A stretch of DNA of 64,000 nt, taken from assembly GCA_964471915.1 (NCBI GenBank), contig CAYYID010000015.1:1-64000 (forward strand), given 5' to 3'. The translations under genes were made by a program, and so were the position numbers. Shown piece by piece: positions 52,781-63,540 of this stretch (position 1 is the first letter of the stretch; every line of letters begins with the position of its first letter). The notes under the pieces were generated by a model. It was not told where the DNA came from and searched no databases. It saw nothing but the letters and a program-made list of their open reading frames with translations. The DNA is from JAIEPW01 sp964471915. Its GTDB lineage: Bacteria > Acidobacteriota > Terriglobia > Bryobacterales > Bryobacteraceae.

Positions 52781-53773
52781 CTATAGCCCTGCGCGGTACA
52801 CGTCGTGGATGCGCACCAGCCCCAGAATGAGTCCGTTCGCGTCCACCACCGGCAGCACCGAGATCTGCGACGGGCGGTTCTCCATCAGCCGGATCGCGTC
52901 GCGCAGCAGCGCCTCCGGCGTTACCGTCACCGGACGCGGCGTCATCACATCCTCCGCGCGCAGCGCACGGATGTCGTCTTGCTTCTCCAGCGCGCGGCGC
53001 ACGTCGCCGTCCGTGATCAGCCCCGCCAGCCGTCCTTCCGGATCCCGCACGCACGCCGCTCCCAGCGGACGCCGGGTCATCGCGATGATCACGTCGCGCA
53101 GGGTATCGCTGGGCGCCGCCCAAGCCACTTCCTCGCCCGCGTGCATCACGTCGCGCACGCACAACAGCAACGCCCGGCCGAGCTGGCCGTTCGGATGAAA
53201 GCGCGCGAAATCCGCCGCCGTGAACTCCCGGGCGCGCAGCAGCGCGATCGCCAGCGCGTCGCCCATCGCCAGCGCCACCGTACTCGACGTGGTCGGCGCC
53301 AGGTCGAACGGATCCGCTTCGCACTCCACGCGCGCGTCGAGCGCGATGTCCACTTCGCGCGCCAGCGGCGAGCGCAGATCCCCCAGGATCCCGATCAGCG
53401 GGGACCCCATCCCGCGCAGCACCGGCGCCAGCGCCACCAGCTCCTCCGTGCCGCCGGACTTCGACAACAGAATGGTCGGATCGCCCGCCTGGTACACGCC
53501 CAGGTCGCCGTGCGCGGCATCCGCGGCGTGCAGAAACACCGCCGGCGTTCCCGTGCTCGATAGCGTCGCCGCGATCTTCCGCCCGATGTGTCCGGACTTG
53601 CCGAGCCCGGTCACGATCACCTTGCCCGGGTGCCGCACGATCAGCTCCACCGCGCGCACGAAATCCTCGCCCAGCCGCTCCGCCGCCACGCGCAGCGCGC
53701 CCGACTCGGCCAGCAACGCCGCGCGCGCCCACTCCAGGCAGGCCCCGGTGTCCACTGCAGGTTTCGAAGTCAC
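52781..53773 (-). CDS. kpsF: D-arabinose-5-phosphate isomerase (SIS + CBS)
   Basis: 330 aa. The SIS domain (about 30-170) has VIVTGLGKSGHIGRKIAATLSSTGTPAVFLHAADAAHGDLGV and LLSKSGGTEELVAL; two CBS domains (about 205-330) follow (VMTPRPVTVTPEALLRDAIRLMENRP). It makes arabinose-5-phosphate for Kdo synthesis, pointing to a lipopolysaccharide-bearing envelope. 34 bp after the SDR gene on the same strand. Confidence 0.93.
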   Translation of the reverse strand: MTSKPAVDTGACLEWARAALLAESGALRVAAERLGEDFVRAVELIVRHPGKVIVTGLGKSGHIGRKIAATLSSTGTPAVFLHAADAAHGDLGVYQAGDPTILLSKSGGTEELVALAPVLRGMGSPLIGILGDLRSPLAREVDIALDARVECEADPFDLAPTTSSTVALAMGDALAIALLRAREFTAADFARFHPNGQLGRALLLCVRDVMHAGEEVAWAAPSDTLRDVIIAMTRRPLGAACVRDPEGRLAGLITDGDVRRALEKQDDIRALRAEDVMTPRPVTVTPEALLRDAIRLMENRPSQISVLPVVDANGLILGLVRIHDVYRAGL

Positions 53774-53807
53774 TGCTCTCTATGTTTCCGTGCCGGCGGC
53801 CCGATCG

Positions 53808-54680
53808 TCAACTCCGGGTGATCCCGATCCGCTTGCCCAGGTCCCCCGGCATCTTTCGTTCCCACTTCTCGAGCAGGTCACCGGGCAGATTGTTCGCCCC
53901 GCCCGCGGCGGTCCACCCGCCGTCCACCGCCAGCACTTGGCCTGTCACAAAGCTCGACGCGTCCGACGCCAGGTAGATCAGCGCCCCGGAGAGTTCCTCC
54001 GGCCGGCCCGGACGCCCCAGCGCCGCGTTCCCCGAAACCCACTGCTCGAACGACGGCGCGCGCAGCAGGCTGCTCGTCATCTCGCTCGGAAAATAGCCTG
54101 GCGCGATCGCGTTCACCCGCACCCCGCGGTCGCCCCAGCTCACCGCCAGGTTTTGTGTCAGACCCACCACCGCGAACTTCGACGCTTGGTATGCCGGACC
54201 GTGGTTCGGCATGCCCGTAACCCCGCAAATCGACGAAATGTTGATGATCGACCCGCCGCGCCCGTCCGCCAGCATCCGGCTGCCCACCGCGCGCGAAAGA
54301 TACCACACGCCCAGCAGGTTCACCTGGATGGTCTTCGCGAACGCGTCGTTCGGAATTCGCTCCGGGACGCCCATCTCCGCCACTCCGGCGTTGTTCACCA
54401 GGATGTCGATCCGCCCCGCCCGTTCCCACTGCGCGGCCACCAGCGCTTCCACCTGCTCCGGATCCGCCACGTCGCACGCCGCCACCGTCGCGTTGCCGCC
54501 GGATGCGCGAATCTTCCGCGCCGCTTCCTCCAACTTCTCGGCGGAACGCGCCGTCAGGATCACCGCCGCGCCCGCGCCCGCCAGCGCCTCCGCGAACGTC
54601 ACCCCCAATCCATACGACGCGCCGGTCACCAGCGCGGTCTTCCCCGTCAGATCGAATAGCTTCAGGCTCGGCAGCGTCAC
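53808..54680 (-). CDS. SDR-family oxidoreductase
   Basis: 290 aa, GTG start at 54680. Rossmann TGASYGLGVTFAEALAGAGA, NNAGVAEMG, the catalytic Ser region IINISSICGVTGMPNHGPAYQASKFAVVGLT (YxxxK) and a PGYFPSEMT tail mark a classical SDR. Substrate unknown; gluconate 5-dehydrogenase-like proteins are close in pattern. Divergent from the PhoPQ-related gene with only 26 bp between starts. Confidence 0.92.
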   Translation of the reverse strand: MTLPSLKLFDLTGKTALVTGASYGLGVTFAEALAGAGAAVILTARSAEKLEEAARKIRASGGNATVAACDVADPEQVEALVAAQWERAGRIDILVNNAGVAEMGVPERIPNDAFAKTIQVNLLGVWYLSRAVGSRMLADGRGGSIINISSICGVTGMPNHGPAYQASKFAVVGLTQNLAVSWGDRGVRVNAIAPGYFPSEMTSSLLRAPSFEQWVSGNAALGRPGRPEELSGALIYLASDASSFVTGQVLAVDGGWTAAGGANNLPGDLLEKWERKMPGDLGKRIGITRS

Positions 54681-54706
54681 GCCCGGCAGGATATCATGTG
54701 ACGGAT

Positions 54707-56110
54707 ATGCGACTACTGGGATTGCTCTCCATTCCGCTGCTGCTCGCCGCGCAAGGCGAAAAGATCACCGCGCTCGACCGCTACGTCAAAGCGCCCGACG
54801 CCGCCTACAAGTGGTCCGTCGCCGCCTCCTACCCCGGCCAGGGCTACACCACCTTCGTCGTCGACATGACTTCGCAGAACTGGATCACCCCCGTCAAAGC
54901 CGACCGCAGCGAATGGAAGCACTGGCTGATCGTCGTGAAGCCCGAGAAGGTCAAGCACGACGTCGCGTTCCTTTACATCAGCGGCGGCAGCAACCGCGAT
55001 CCGTTGCCCGAAGAGAAGCGGATTGATCCCGCGCTCATCGAGCGTGCCCTGGCCACCGGCACCGTCGCCGCCGAGCTGCGCATGATCCCTAACCAGCCCA
55101 TCAACTTCCCCGACCAGGGCGAACGCTTCCAGGCCCGCGGCGGCATGTTCGAGGACGAGTTCATCGCCTACACCTGGGACAAGTTCCTCAAGACGCAGGC
55201 CGACATCTGGCCCGCCCGCCTGCCCATGACCAAGGCCAGCGTCCGCGCCATGGACACCATCTCCGCGCTGATGGCCTCCGACCAGGGCGGCAATTACAAG
55301 GTCGAAAAATTCTTCGTCTCCGGCGGCTCCAAGCGCGGCTGGACCACCTGGACCACCGCCGCCGTCGACCCCCGGGTGATCGGCATCTCGCCCATCGTCA
55401 TCGACCTGCTCAACATCGAGCCGTCCTTCGTCCACCACTGGCGCGCCTACGGCTTCTGGGCCCCCGCCGTCAAGGACTACGAGAACAAGGACATCATGAG
55501 CTGGCGCAAGTCCCCCGAGTACACCGCCCTCATGAAAATCGTCGAGCCCTTCGAGTACCGCAACCGCCTAAACATGCCGAAATACATCGTCAACTCGGCC
55601 GGCGACCAGTTCTTCCTGCCCGACTCCTCGCAGTTCTACTTCGACGACCTCAAGGGCGAGAAGTACCTGCGCTACGTTCCGAACTCCGACCACTCCCTGC
55701 GCGGCACCGACGCCCGCGAGAGCATCGTCGCCTACTATGACGCCCTGCTCCGCAATGAGCCGCGCCCCAAGTTCTCCTGGAAGTTCGAAGAGGACGCCAT
55801 CCGCGTCACCAGTGAAACCAAGCCCTCCGCCGTGAAAGTCTGGCAGGCAACGAACCCCGACGCCCGCGACTTCCGCATGGAAAAGATCGGCAAAGTCTAC
55901 GTCGCCGCCGACCTCACCGAGACCGCGCCCGGCGTCTATGTCGCCAAGGTCCCGAAACCCGCCAAGGGCTGGACCGCCTACCTCGTCGAACTCACCTACC
56001 CGAGCGGCGGCAAGTATCCTTTCAAGTTCACGACCCCCGTGCGCGTAACGCCGGACGTGTACCCGTTCCCGGAGCCGAAGATGGGCCGCTCGACGCCCGC
56101 GGCGCCTTAA
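54707..56110 (+). CDS. PhoPQ-activated pathogenicity-related protein (alpha/beta hydrolase)
   Basis: 467 aa; start ATG at 54707 (MRLLGLLSIPLLLAAQGEK, signal peptide). FVSGGSKRGWTTWTTAAVDPRVIG holds the nucleophile Ser elbow, YIVNSAGDQFFLPD the acid region and VPNSDHSLRGT the His. This is the PhoPQ_related (PqaA) pattern of secreted alpha/beta hydrolases. Function in this organism unknown. A -10-like TATCAT lies at 54692-54697. Convergent 4-bp overlap with the NTF2-like gene. Confidence 0.92.
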   Translation: MRLLGLLSIPLLLAAQGEKITALDRYVKAPDAAYKWSVAASYPGQGYTTFVVDMTSQNWITPVKADRSEWKHWLIVVKPEKVKHDVAFLYISGGSNRDPLPEEKRIDPALIERALATGTVAAELRMIPNQPINFPDQGERFQARGGMFEDEFIAYTWDKFLKTQADIWPARLPMTKASVRAMDTISALMASDQGGNYKVEKFFVSGGSKRGWTTWTTAAVDPRVIGISPIVIDLLNIEPSFVHHWRAYGFWAPAVKDYENKDIMSWRKSPEYTALMKIVEPFEYRNRLNMPKYIVNSAGDQFFLPDSSQFYFDDLKGEKYLRYVPNSDHSLRGTDARESIVAYYDALLRNEPRPKFSWKFEEDAIRVTSETKPSAVKVWQATNPDARDFRMEKIGKVYVAADLTETAPGVYVAKVPKPAKGWTAYLVELTYPSGGKYPFKFTTPVRVTPDVYPFPEPKMGRSTPAAP

Positions 56111-56481
56111 GCCGCGAACGGATTGTCGATCACATACCGCCACCCGCCGTCCGCGCCCCGGCGCGCGACCTCGGACGTCTGCCCCCCGCTCCGGATCGGC
56201 GCGCCGTCGCGCCCCGTCCCGCTCATCGACCACTTCGAGGAGAGCATCGCGAGGTCGCCCTGTTCGAGCGAGTACACCACGCCTTCGAACGTCATCGTCA
56301 GCTTCGCCGCCACCATCGCCTGCATCGCCTTCCGGATCTCGGCGTGCCCGCGCGCGATCCGTCCCGGCGCGGAAACCAGCACCGCGTCCGGCTCATACAG
56401 CGACACCAGACCGTCTACGTCCCCGGCGTTGAAGTACGTACCGAAGGCTTTCTGCAGTTCTTCGAGTTGGGTAACGGGCAT
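56107..56481 (-). CDS. NTF2-like (SnoaL/DUF4440) protein
   Basis: 124 aa. Cone-shaped NTF2 fold pattern: QLEELQKAFGTYFNAGDVDGLVSLYEPDAVLVSAPGRIARGHAEIRKAMQAMV and GDLAMLSSKWSMSGTGRDG, ending WRYVIDNPFA. Such proteins act as small enzymes or ketosteroid-isomerase-like binding domains; no specific role seen. It is 15 bp after the membrane protein gene on the same strand. Confidence 0.88.
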   Translation of the reverse strand: MPVTQLEELQKAFGTYFNAGDVDGLVSLYEPDAVLVSAPGRIARGHAEIRKAMQAMVAAKLTMTFEGVVYSLEQGDLAMLSSKWSMSGTGRDGAPIRSGGQTSEVARRGADGGWRYVIDNPFAA

Positions 56482-56496
56482 GACTCGGGAAGTGTA

Positions 56497-56922
56497 CTAC
56501 GCCGCGGGCTTCCCGGCGAGCCCGCTCGTCTTGCCGAACGCCTGCCGGACCGCGGGCGTCCACAGGTACACCAGAATCACCACCGGTATCGCCGTGAACT
56601 TCACCAGATCCCACCAGCCGTCGCCGCGGAACAGATAGCTCCCCAGCCCTCCCAGCAGGCTCAGCGTCACGCTCCAGATCCCCAGCGTCCACGCCCAGCT
56701 CCGCAGCCGGAACGCCCCGTACGCCAGCACCAGGCTGAACAGCGGTCCGATCAGCTTGAACAGGCCCACCACCAGGCCGATCACGCCGAGCGCTTGGTTG
56801 TCGAAGTAACTGCTCGCCAGTTTGGCCGCGCCCAGCAGCAGCACCGGCCACACCAGCCCGAACACGCCCTGCGCCAGGGCCAGCCACGCCAGAATCGTCA
56901 CGCCGAGAGGTCGTTTCGTCAT
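56497..56922 (-). CDS. Small polytopic membrane protein
   Basis: 141 aa, start at 56922 (MTKRPLGVTILAWLALAQGVFGLVWPVLLLG). Four membrane segments, the last being VKFTAIPVVILVYLWTPAVRQAF. The pattern resembles DUF2127/DUF4386-like small membrane proteins with the 'RPLGVTILAWL' start. Function unknown; 7 bp after the large metalloprotease gene. Confidence 0.8.
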   Translation of the reverse strand: MTKRPLGVTILAWLALAQGVFGLVWPVLLLGAAKLASSYFDNQALGVIGLVVGLFKLIGPLFSLVLAYGAFRLRSWAWTLGIWSVTLSLLGGLGSYLFRGDGWWDLVKFTAIPVVILVYLWTPAVRQAFGKTSGLAGKPAA

Positions 56923-56929
56923 AAGCGGA

Positions 56930-59329
<2,400 letters not shown>

Positions 59330-59385
59330 GTCAGGTTGGAAGCTATCGTAGCGCAGGAGAACCTTCCCGGCCAGCGCCCGCCACG

Positions 59386-59416
59386 TTGCACCTCTCCGGG
59401 ACCGGCTCGCTATCAT
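59386..59416 (+). promoter_or_regulatory. Candidate promoter of DUF5060 gene
   Basis: TTGCAC (59386-59391), 19-bp spacer, TATCAT (59411-59416), 8 nt before the ATG at 59425. The spacer is 2 bp longer than ideal. If used, the 5' leader would be almost absent. Confidence 0.4.
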
Positions 59417-59424
59417 AGGGACCG

Positions 59425-61143
59425 ATGCGGGCTTGGATTCTTCTTGCCGCTTGCGTGGCGGCGCGAGCACAGTCTGGCTGCGGCGCGGCGGCCGTCTGGT
59501 CGCCCTGCGACATGGTGTTCGAACTCGACGCAGCCGAGGCGCGGGAGCACCCCCAGCCCTGGGACACCGTCGAGATCCGCGCCGAGGTTCGCTCCCCGGA
59601 CTTCAAGACCTATCTCATCTACGCCTTCGCCGACTCCCCCCGCCGCCTGGTGTTGCGCGTCACCCCCACCATGCCCGGCGAGTGGACCTTCCGCCTCACC
59701 AGCAACCTCAAGCGCCTCAGCAACGCCCAGGGCCAGTTCAACGCCACTGCCTCCGAGGACCCCGGCTTCATTTCTCCCGCCAACGTCCACAACTGGAAGA
59801 CCGCCAACAACAAGCCCCACCTCTGGATCGGCGAGAAGATCGGCGCCTTCACCGAGGGCGACCGCGCCGCCTTCGAGCGCTGGGCCGACGCCCGCGCCGC
59901 CGCCAGGTACACCCACGTCGCCGGCGTCGTGGAACCGAAGGCCATCGCCTGGCCGCCGAACTTCGCCCACTACCAGGAACTCGACCACCGGCTCGCGTTC
60001 CTCAATGCCCGCGGCATCGTCGCCGACCTCATCCTCGCGCCCGGCGGCAACGCCCTCGCCGATTGGCTGCCCAAGTGGCAGGAACGCGAGCGGCACCTCC
60101 GCTACCTCGTCTCCCGCTACGCCTCCTACAACATCACCTGGCAGGGCGTCGAGAACTTCGAGGAATACCGCGAGGGCCGCCCCCTGCTCAAGGAAATCGG
60201 AGAGCTGCTCAAGAAACTCGATCCCTACCTGCACCCCCGCTCCACGCACGCCAAGGTCACCAGCGCACCCCTCGCCGGCGACGGCTGGATGGACTACCGC
60301 GTCTATGGCACCCTCGAGCCCGCGGTCGGCCGCATCGAGCACCAGCTCTATGCCACTCCCGCCGTTTACGAAGGGGCAGGGAAGGACCACAAAGCGCTTT
60401 GGAGCGCAATGCTCAACGGCCAGTACCCCGCGCCCGCCGGCGTCGATCCCGAAGCCGCCAAGCGCTGGGCCGAGTTCCTCGAGAAAACCCGTTACTGGGA
60501 ACTTGAGCCCTGGTTCGAAGTCGACGGCGGCCGCGCCATCGCCCTCGAGCGCGTCGCTCCCGACGAGCGCGACGGCGTCGAATACATCCTTTTCGTCGAC
60601 AACCCCGGACCCGTCGAAGTCGGCGTCGCCCGCCACGGCTACGACGTCCGCTGGTACGCCCCCGCCACCGGCGAAATCGTGCCCGTAAAGGACTGGAAAG
60701 GCGAGCGCTTCACGGGTGAGCCGCCCAACCGCACTACCGACTGGGTGCTGCACCTGTCGCGCGACAAGCACAAGGAAAGCCTCAAGTCCTACAAATTCGA
60801 ATCGCGCCGCATCCTGCAGCAGGACGCCGAAAACGCCCCCAAAATGCTTCCCTACGACATCGCCTCGCCCGGCGACGCGATGCCGCTGAGCGTCCCCGTG
60901 CCGTTCGAGGTCAAAATGCGCCGTGAGACCCGCGCCACCCGCACCATGCTCTTCCTCTGGCAGGGAGAAGTAGTCCTCGACGGCCAGGGCTACCGCGTCC
61001 TCTCCACCGAGCGCAGCGCCCAGGTGAAGGTCCCGCCCGAACTGGTCCGCAAGTCGCCCGCCGTCCTGAGTCTCCGGCTGTATGGACTGAACGCTTACGG
61101 CAAACTCTACGTCGTGGACAAGGTGGTCCGGCTGACCCCGTGA
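59425..61143 (+). CDS. Secreted DUF5060-containing putative glycosidase
   Basis: 572 aa, signal peptide (MRAWILLAACVAARA). The N-terminal beta-sandwich (about 20-110, VWSPCDMVFELDAAE...PGEWTFRLTSNLKRLS) matches DUF5060, which usually precedes a glycosidase-like TIM barrel; the middle (LDHRLAFLNARGIVADLILAPGG..., YLVSRYASYNITWQGVENFEEY) looks like that barrel with a candidate acidic NITWQGVENFEE. The C-terminus has DUF5605-like beta domains. Substrate unknown. Overlaps tsaB by 4 bp. Confidence 0.8.
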   Translation: MRAWILLAACVAARAQSGCGAAAVWSPCDMVFELDAAEAREHPQPWDTVEIRAEVRSPDFKTYLIYAFADSPRRLVLRVTPTMPGEWTFRLTSNLKRLSNAQGQFNATASEDPGFISPANVHNWKTANNKPHLWIGEKIGAFTEGDRAAFERWADARAAARYTHVAGVVEPKAIAWPPNFAHYQELDHRLAFLNARGIVADLILAPGGNALADWLPKWQERERHLRYLVSRYASYNITWQGVENFEEYREGRPLLKEIGELLKKLDPYLHPRSTHAKVTSAPLAGDGWMDYRVYGTLEPAVGRIEHQLYATPAVYEGAGKDHKALWSAMLNGQYPAPAGVDPEAAKRWAEFLEKTRYWELEPWFEVDGGRAIALERVAPDERDGVEYILFVDNPGPVEVGVARHGYDVRWYAPATGEIVPVKDWKGERFTGEPPNRTTDWVLHLSRDKHKESLKSYKFESRRILQQDAENAPKMLPYDIASPGDAMPLSVPVPFEVKMRRETRATRTMLFLWQGEVVLDGQGYRVLSTERSAQVKVPPELVRKSPAVLSLRLYGLNAYGKLYVVDKVVRLTP

Positions 61144-61769
61144 TCCTGCTCGCCTTCGATACCAGTTCCGAACACGGCAGCCTCGCCCTCTTTCGCGACG
61201 GCCTCCTGCTCGAGGAGCGCGCCGTGGACGCGCCCGACGGTTTCGGCCATGTCCTGTTCGGGGAAATCGAGGCGCTGCTGGCCCGCCATGGCATCGCCCT
61301 GCGCCAGTTGAACCGAATCGCGGCGGCTTCTGGCCCCGGGTCGTTCACCGGGATCCGCGTCGGGCTCACCGCCGCCAAGGCGCTCGCCGAGGCCCTCGGA
61401 TGCCAGGTGGCCGCCGTTTCCACCTTGCAGGCGCTGGCGAGCTTTGGATCCGCCGCCCGCCGCGCCGCCGTCCTCGACGCCCGGCGCGGCGAGGTCTACG
61501 CAGGTCTTTTCGGACCCTCCCTGGAGCCGCTGGCGGCCGAATCAGTAGGTCCGCTGACGGCTCTCGAAGCCGCTCTCGCCCCGGATGTCGAAATCGTGAC
61601 GCCCGATCCCACCCTGCTTCCCGGCCGCCGGGTAACCACCGCCTCGCGCTCCCTGGCCGCCGCCATCGGCCGCCTCGGCCAATCCTCGGAACCTATGGAT
61701 CCCGCAGGACTTGACGCAAATTACGTGCGCAAGTCCGACGCCGAGCTGTTCTGGAAAGAACCCCTCTGA
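61140..61769 (+). CDS. tsaB: tRNA threonylcarbamoyladenosine biosynthesis protein TsaB
   Basis: 209 aa, GTG start overlapping the previous stop by 4 bp. LLAFDTSSEHGSLALF and AASGPGSFTGIRVGLTAAKALAEALG are the ASKHA/TsaB hallmarks, and VLDARRGEVYAGLFG follows. It partners TsaD/TsaE in making t6A37 of ANN-decoding tRNAs such as the Thr tRNA in this window. The C-terminal third is variable as usual. Confidence 0.93.
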   Translation: MILLAFDTSSEHGSLALFRDGLLLEERAVDAPDGFGHVLFGEIEALLARHGIALRQLNRIAAASGPGSFTGIRVGLTAAKALAEALGCQVAAVSTLQALASFGSAARRAAVLDARRGEVYAGLFGPSLEPLAAESVGPLTALEAALAPDVEIVTPDPTLLPGRRVTTASRSLAAAIGRLGQSSEPMDPAGLDANYVRKSDAELFWKEPL

Positions 61770-61809
61770 CAGGTTCCGGTGTGCTACCGTAATGAAGTAA
61801 GGTACTGGT

Positions 61810-61872
61810 CCGGGTTCCCGGCGAAAGACCGTCCGGGAGACCGCAGGTGACGTGTTGTCTGCGGACGCCCGG
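61810..61872 (+). promoter_or_regulatory. Structured leader upstream of thymidine/pyrimidine phosphorylase
   Basis: Nested pairing can form: CCGGG (61833-61837) with CCCGG (61868-61872), enclosing CCGCAG (61841-61846) with CTGCGG (61859-61864). An earlier CCGGG (61810-61814) and CCCGG (61817-61821) offer competing partners, so two exclusive folds are possible. The GAAAGACCGTCCGGG segment recalls ribosomal protein L10-type leaders, but no L10 gene follows. Located 50 bp before the phosphorylase ATG. A regulatory or terminator role is inferred. Confidence 0.5.
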
Positions 61873-61922
61873 CGTATCTCATTGTCAGATTCATAGATAA
61901 GGCGGTTGCTCAAAGGCACCTG

Positions 61923-63227
61923 ATGCGCACAGTCGACCTGATCAAACGGAAACGTGACGGCGAGGAATTGTCCGCCGAAGAGATCGCATTTCTGGTGGAA
62001 GGCTACACCGCTGGCTCCATTCCCGATTACCAGATGGCCCCGTTCTTGATGGCCACGTTTTACTCCGGCATGTCGGACCGCGAAGTCAGCGCGTTGACCG
62101 ATTCCATGATCCGGTCCGGTGAGACCATTGACTTGTCGGGGATCCCGGGCGTCAAAGTCGACAAGCATTCCACTGGCGGCGTCGGCGACAAGACCAGCCT
62201 GATTTCCGCGCCCATCGCGGCCGCCGCGGGCGTGCCCGTGCCCATGATGTCGGGTCGCGGCCTCGGTCACACCGGGGGAACGCTCGACAAGCTCGAATCC
62301 ATTCCCGGTTTCCGTACCGACCTTTCGGTCGATGAACTGAAGGCACAGGTCGCCAAACTGAACCTCGCGTTCATCGGGCAGTCGCCGCAGGTGGCGCCCG
62401 CCGATGGCAAGCTCTACTCTTTGCGCGACGCGACGGCCACCGTCGAGTCGATTCCGCTGATTGCGTCTTCCATCATGTCGAAGAAGATCGCCGAGGGCGT
62501 GGATGCCATGGTGCTCGACGTCAAGGTCGGCTCCGGCGCCTTCATCAAGCGGCAGGTGGATGCGCGGCGTCTCGCGCAGATGATGGTCGGCATCGGCCGC
62601 CGCGTGGACAAGCGCGTCCAGGCCCTGATCACCGACATGAACCAGCCGCTCGGCTATGCCGTCGGCAACGCCCTCGAAGTCATGGAAGTTTCGCAGACGC
62701 TGCAGAACGCCGGTCCCGCGGACCTTACGCGCCTGTCGCTGGAACTCGCCGCGCGCATGATCTTCCTCGGTAAGCTCACCAAGACCCTCGACGAAGCCCG
62801 CGAACTGGCGCAGAAGAAGCTGCTGGACGGCTCCGCCTACCGCCGCTTCAAGGAAGTGATTCAGGCCCAGGGCGGCAACCCGCAGGTGCTCGACCGCTTC
62901 GAAATGCTGCCCAACGCCACCGGCGCGCGCGAAGTCACCACCACGCGCGGCGGCTACGTTTCGGCCGTCGACGCCGAGTCCGTCGGCCGTGCCGCCATGA
63001 TGATCGGCGCCGGCCGCGACACCAAGGAAGACGCCATCGATCCTGCCGTGGGCGTGATCCTCGAGGTCAAGGTCGGCCAGAAGGTCGATCCCGGCGCGGT
63101 GCTCTGCCGCCTCTACTACACCGGCGAAGAGCGCGTCGAGGAAGCCGCCGAAGTCTGCGAAGACGCCTTCCGGATCTCGAACAACGCTCCCGAGGAGCGC
63201 GAGCTCATTCTCGAAGTCGTGGGGTAG
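61923..63227 (+). CDS. Thymidine/pyrimidine-nucleoside phosphorylase
   Basis: 434 aa. The signature KVDKHSTGGVGDKTSLI and SGRGLGHTGGTLDKLESIPGF are the phosphate/nucleoside-binding motifs of this family; the C-terminal alpha/beta domain (AVDAESVGRAAMMIGAGRDTKEDAIDPAVG) is present. It splits thymidine/uridine to base plus sugar-1-phosphate, feeding bases to the pyrimidine-degradation operon elsewhere in the window. Full length. Confidence 0.94.
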   Translation: MRTVDLIKRKRDGEELSAEEIAFLVEGYTAGSIPDYQMAPFLMATFYSGMSDREVSALTDSMIRSGETIDLSGIPGVKVDKHSTGGVGDKTSLISAPIAAAAGVPVPMMSGRGLGHTGGTLDKLESIPGFRTDLSVDELKAQVAKLNLAFIGQSPQVAPADGKLYSLRDATATVESIPLIASSIMSKKIAEGVDAMVLDVKVGSGAFIKRQVDARRLAQMMVGIGRRVDKRVQALITDMNQPLGYAVGNALEVMEVSQTLQNAGPADLTRLSLELAARMIFLGKLTKTLDEARELAQKKLLDGSAYRRFKEVIQAQGGNPQVLDRFEMLPNATGAREVTTTRGGYVSAVDAESVGRAAMMIGAGRDTKEDAIDPAVGVILEVKVGQKVDPGAVLCRLYYTGEERVEEAAEVCEDAFRISNNAPEERELILEVVG

Positions 63228-63230
63228 ATA

Positions 63231-63267
63231 GTTGACAAAGTCAACTAATTTAGTTGACTTTGTCAAC
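63231..63267. promoter_or_regulatory. Tandem palindromes GTTGACAAAGTCAAC (MarR-like operator)
   Basis: GTTGACAAAGTCAAC (63231-63245) and GTTGACTTTGTCAAC (63253-63267) are each perfect inverted repeats (GTTGAC/GTCAAC), and the whole 37 bp is also one 17-bp-arm palindrome. Two identical operators 22 bp apart on centre fit a dimeric regulator such as MarR. It could alternatively act as a terminator hairpin for the phosphorylase gene, but no T-run follows. Confidence 0.65.
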
Positions 63268-63540
63268 CATTCGCCTCTCCACGGCACATACCAATTCGCG
63301 CAACTGACAGTCCTCCATCCGTTCGGTCGAAGGCCCGGCGGGTGCGAGCACGATGGTGATCCGTTCCCTCTAACCCCCGGATCAAGTCACCTGGCGGGAA
63401 ACGGGAGTTCGAAGTCTTCGGCGAAGATCGCGGAGATCAGCTAAGCTCACTATCTGCAAGCAGTTATTGCGAATACTGCGCCTCCGGGGTGAGAGCGATT
63501 GGCGGCCACGCCAGCGCGTGCTAGCCTGGGCCGAACCACC
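63268..63540. other. Intergenic region between tandem operator and AraC gene
   Basis: About 270 bp with no supported gene. A short open frame reads out of the palindrome but has no domain pattern. It probably holds promoter elements of the AraC-family gene. Confidence 0.5.

Noticed and set aside
63231..63267. Intrinsic terminator of the phosphorylase gene
   Set aside because: The stem is AT/GC-mixed, made of two nested palindromes and not followed by a T-run; an operator fits better.
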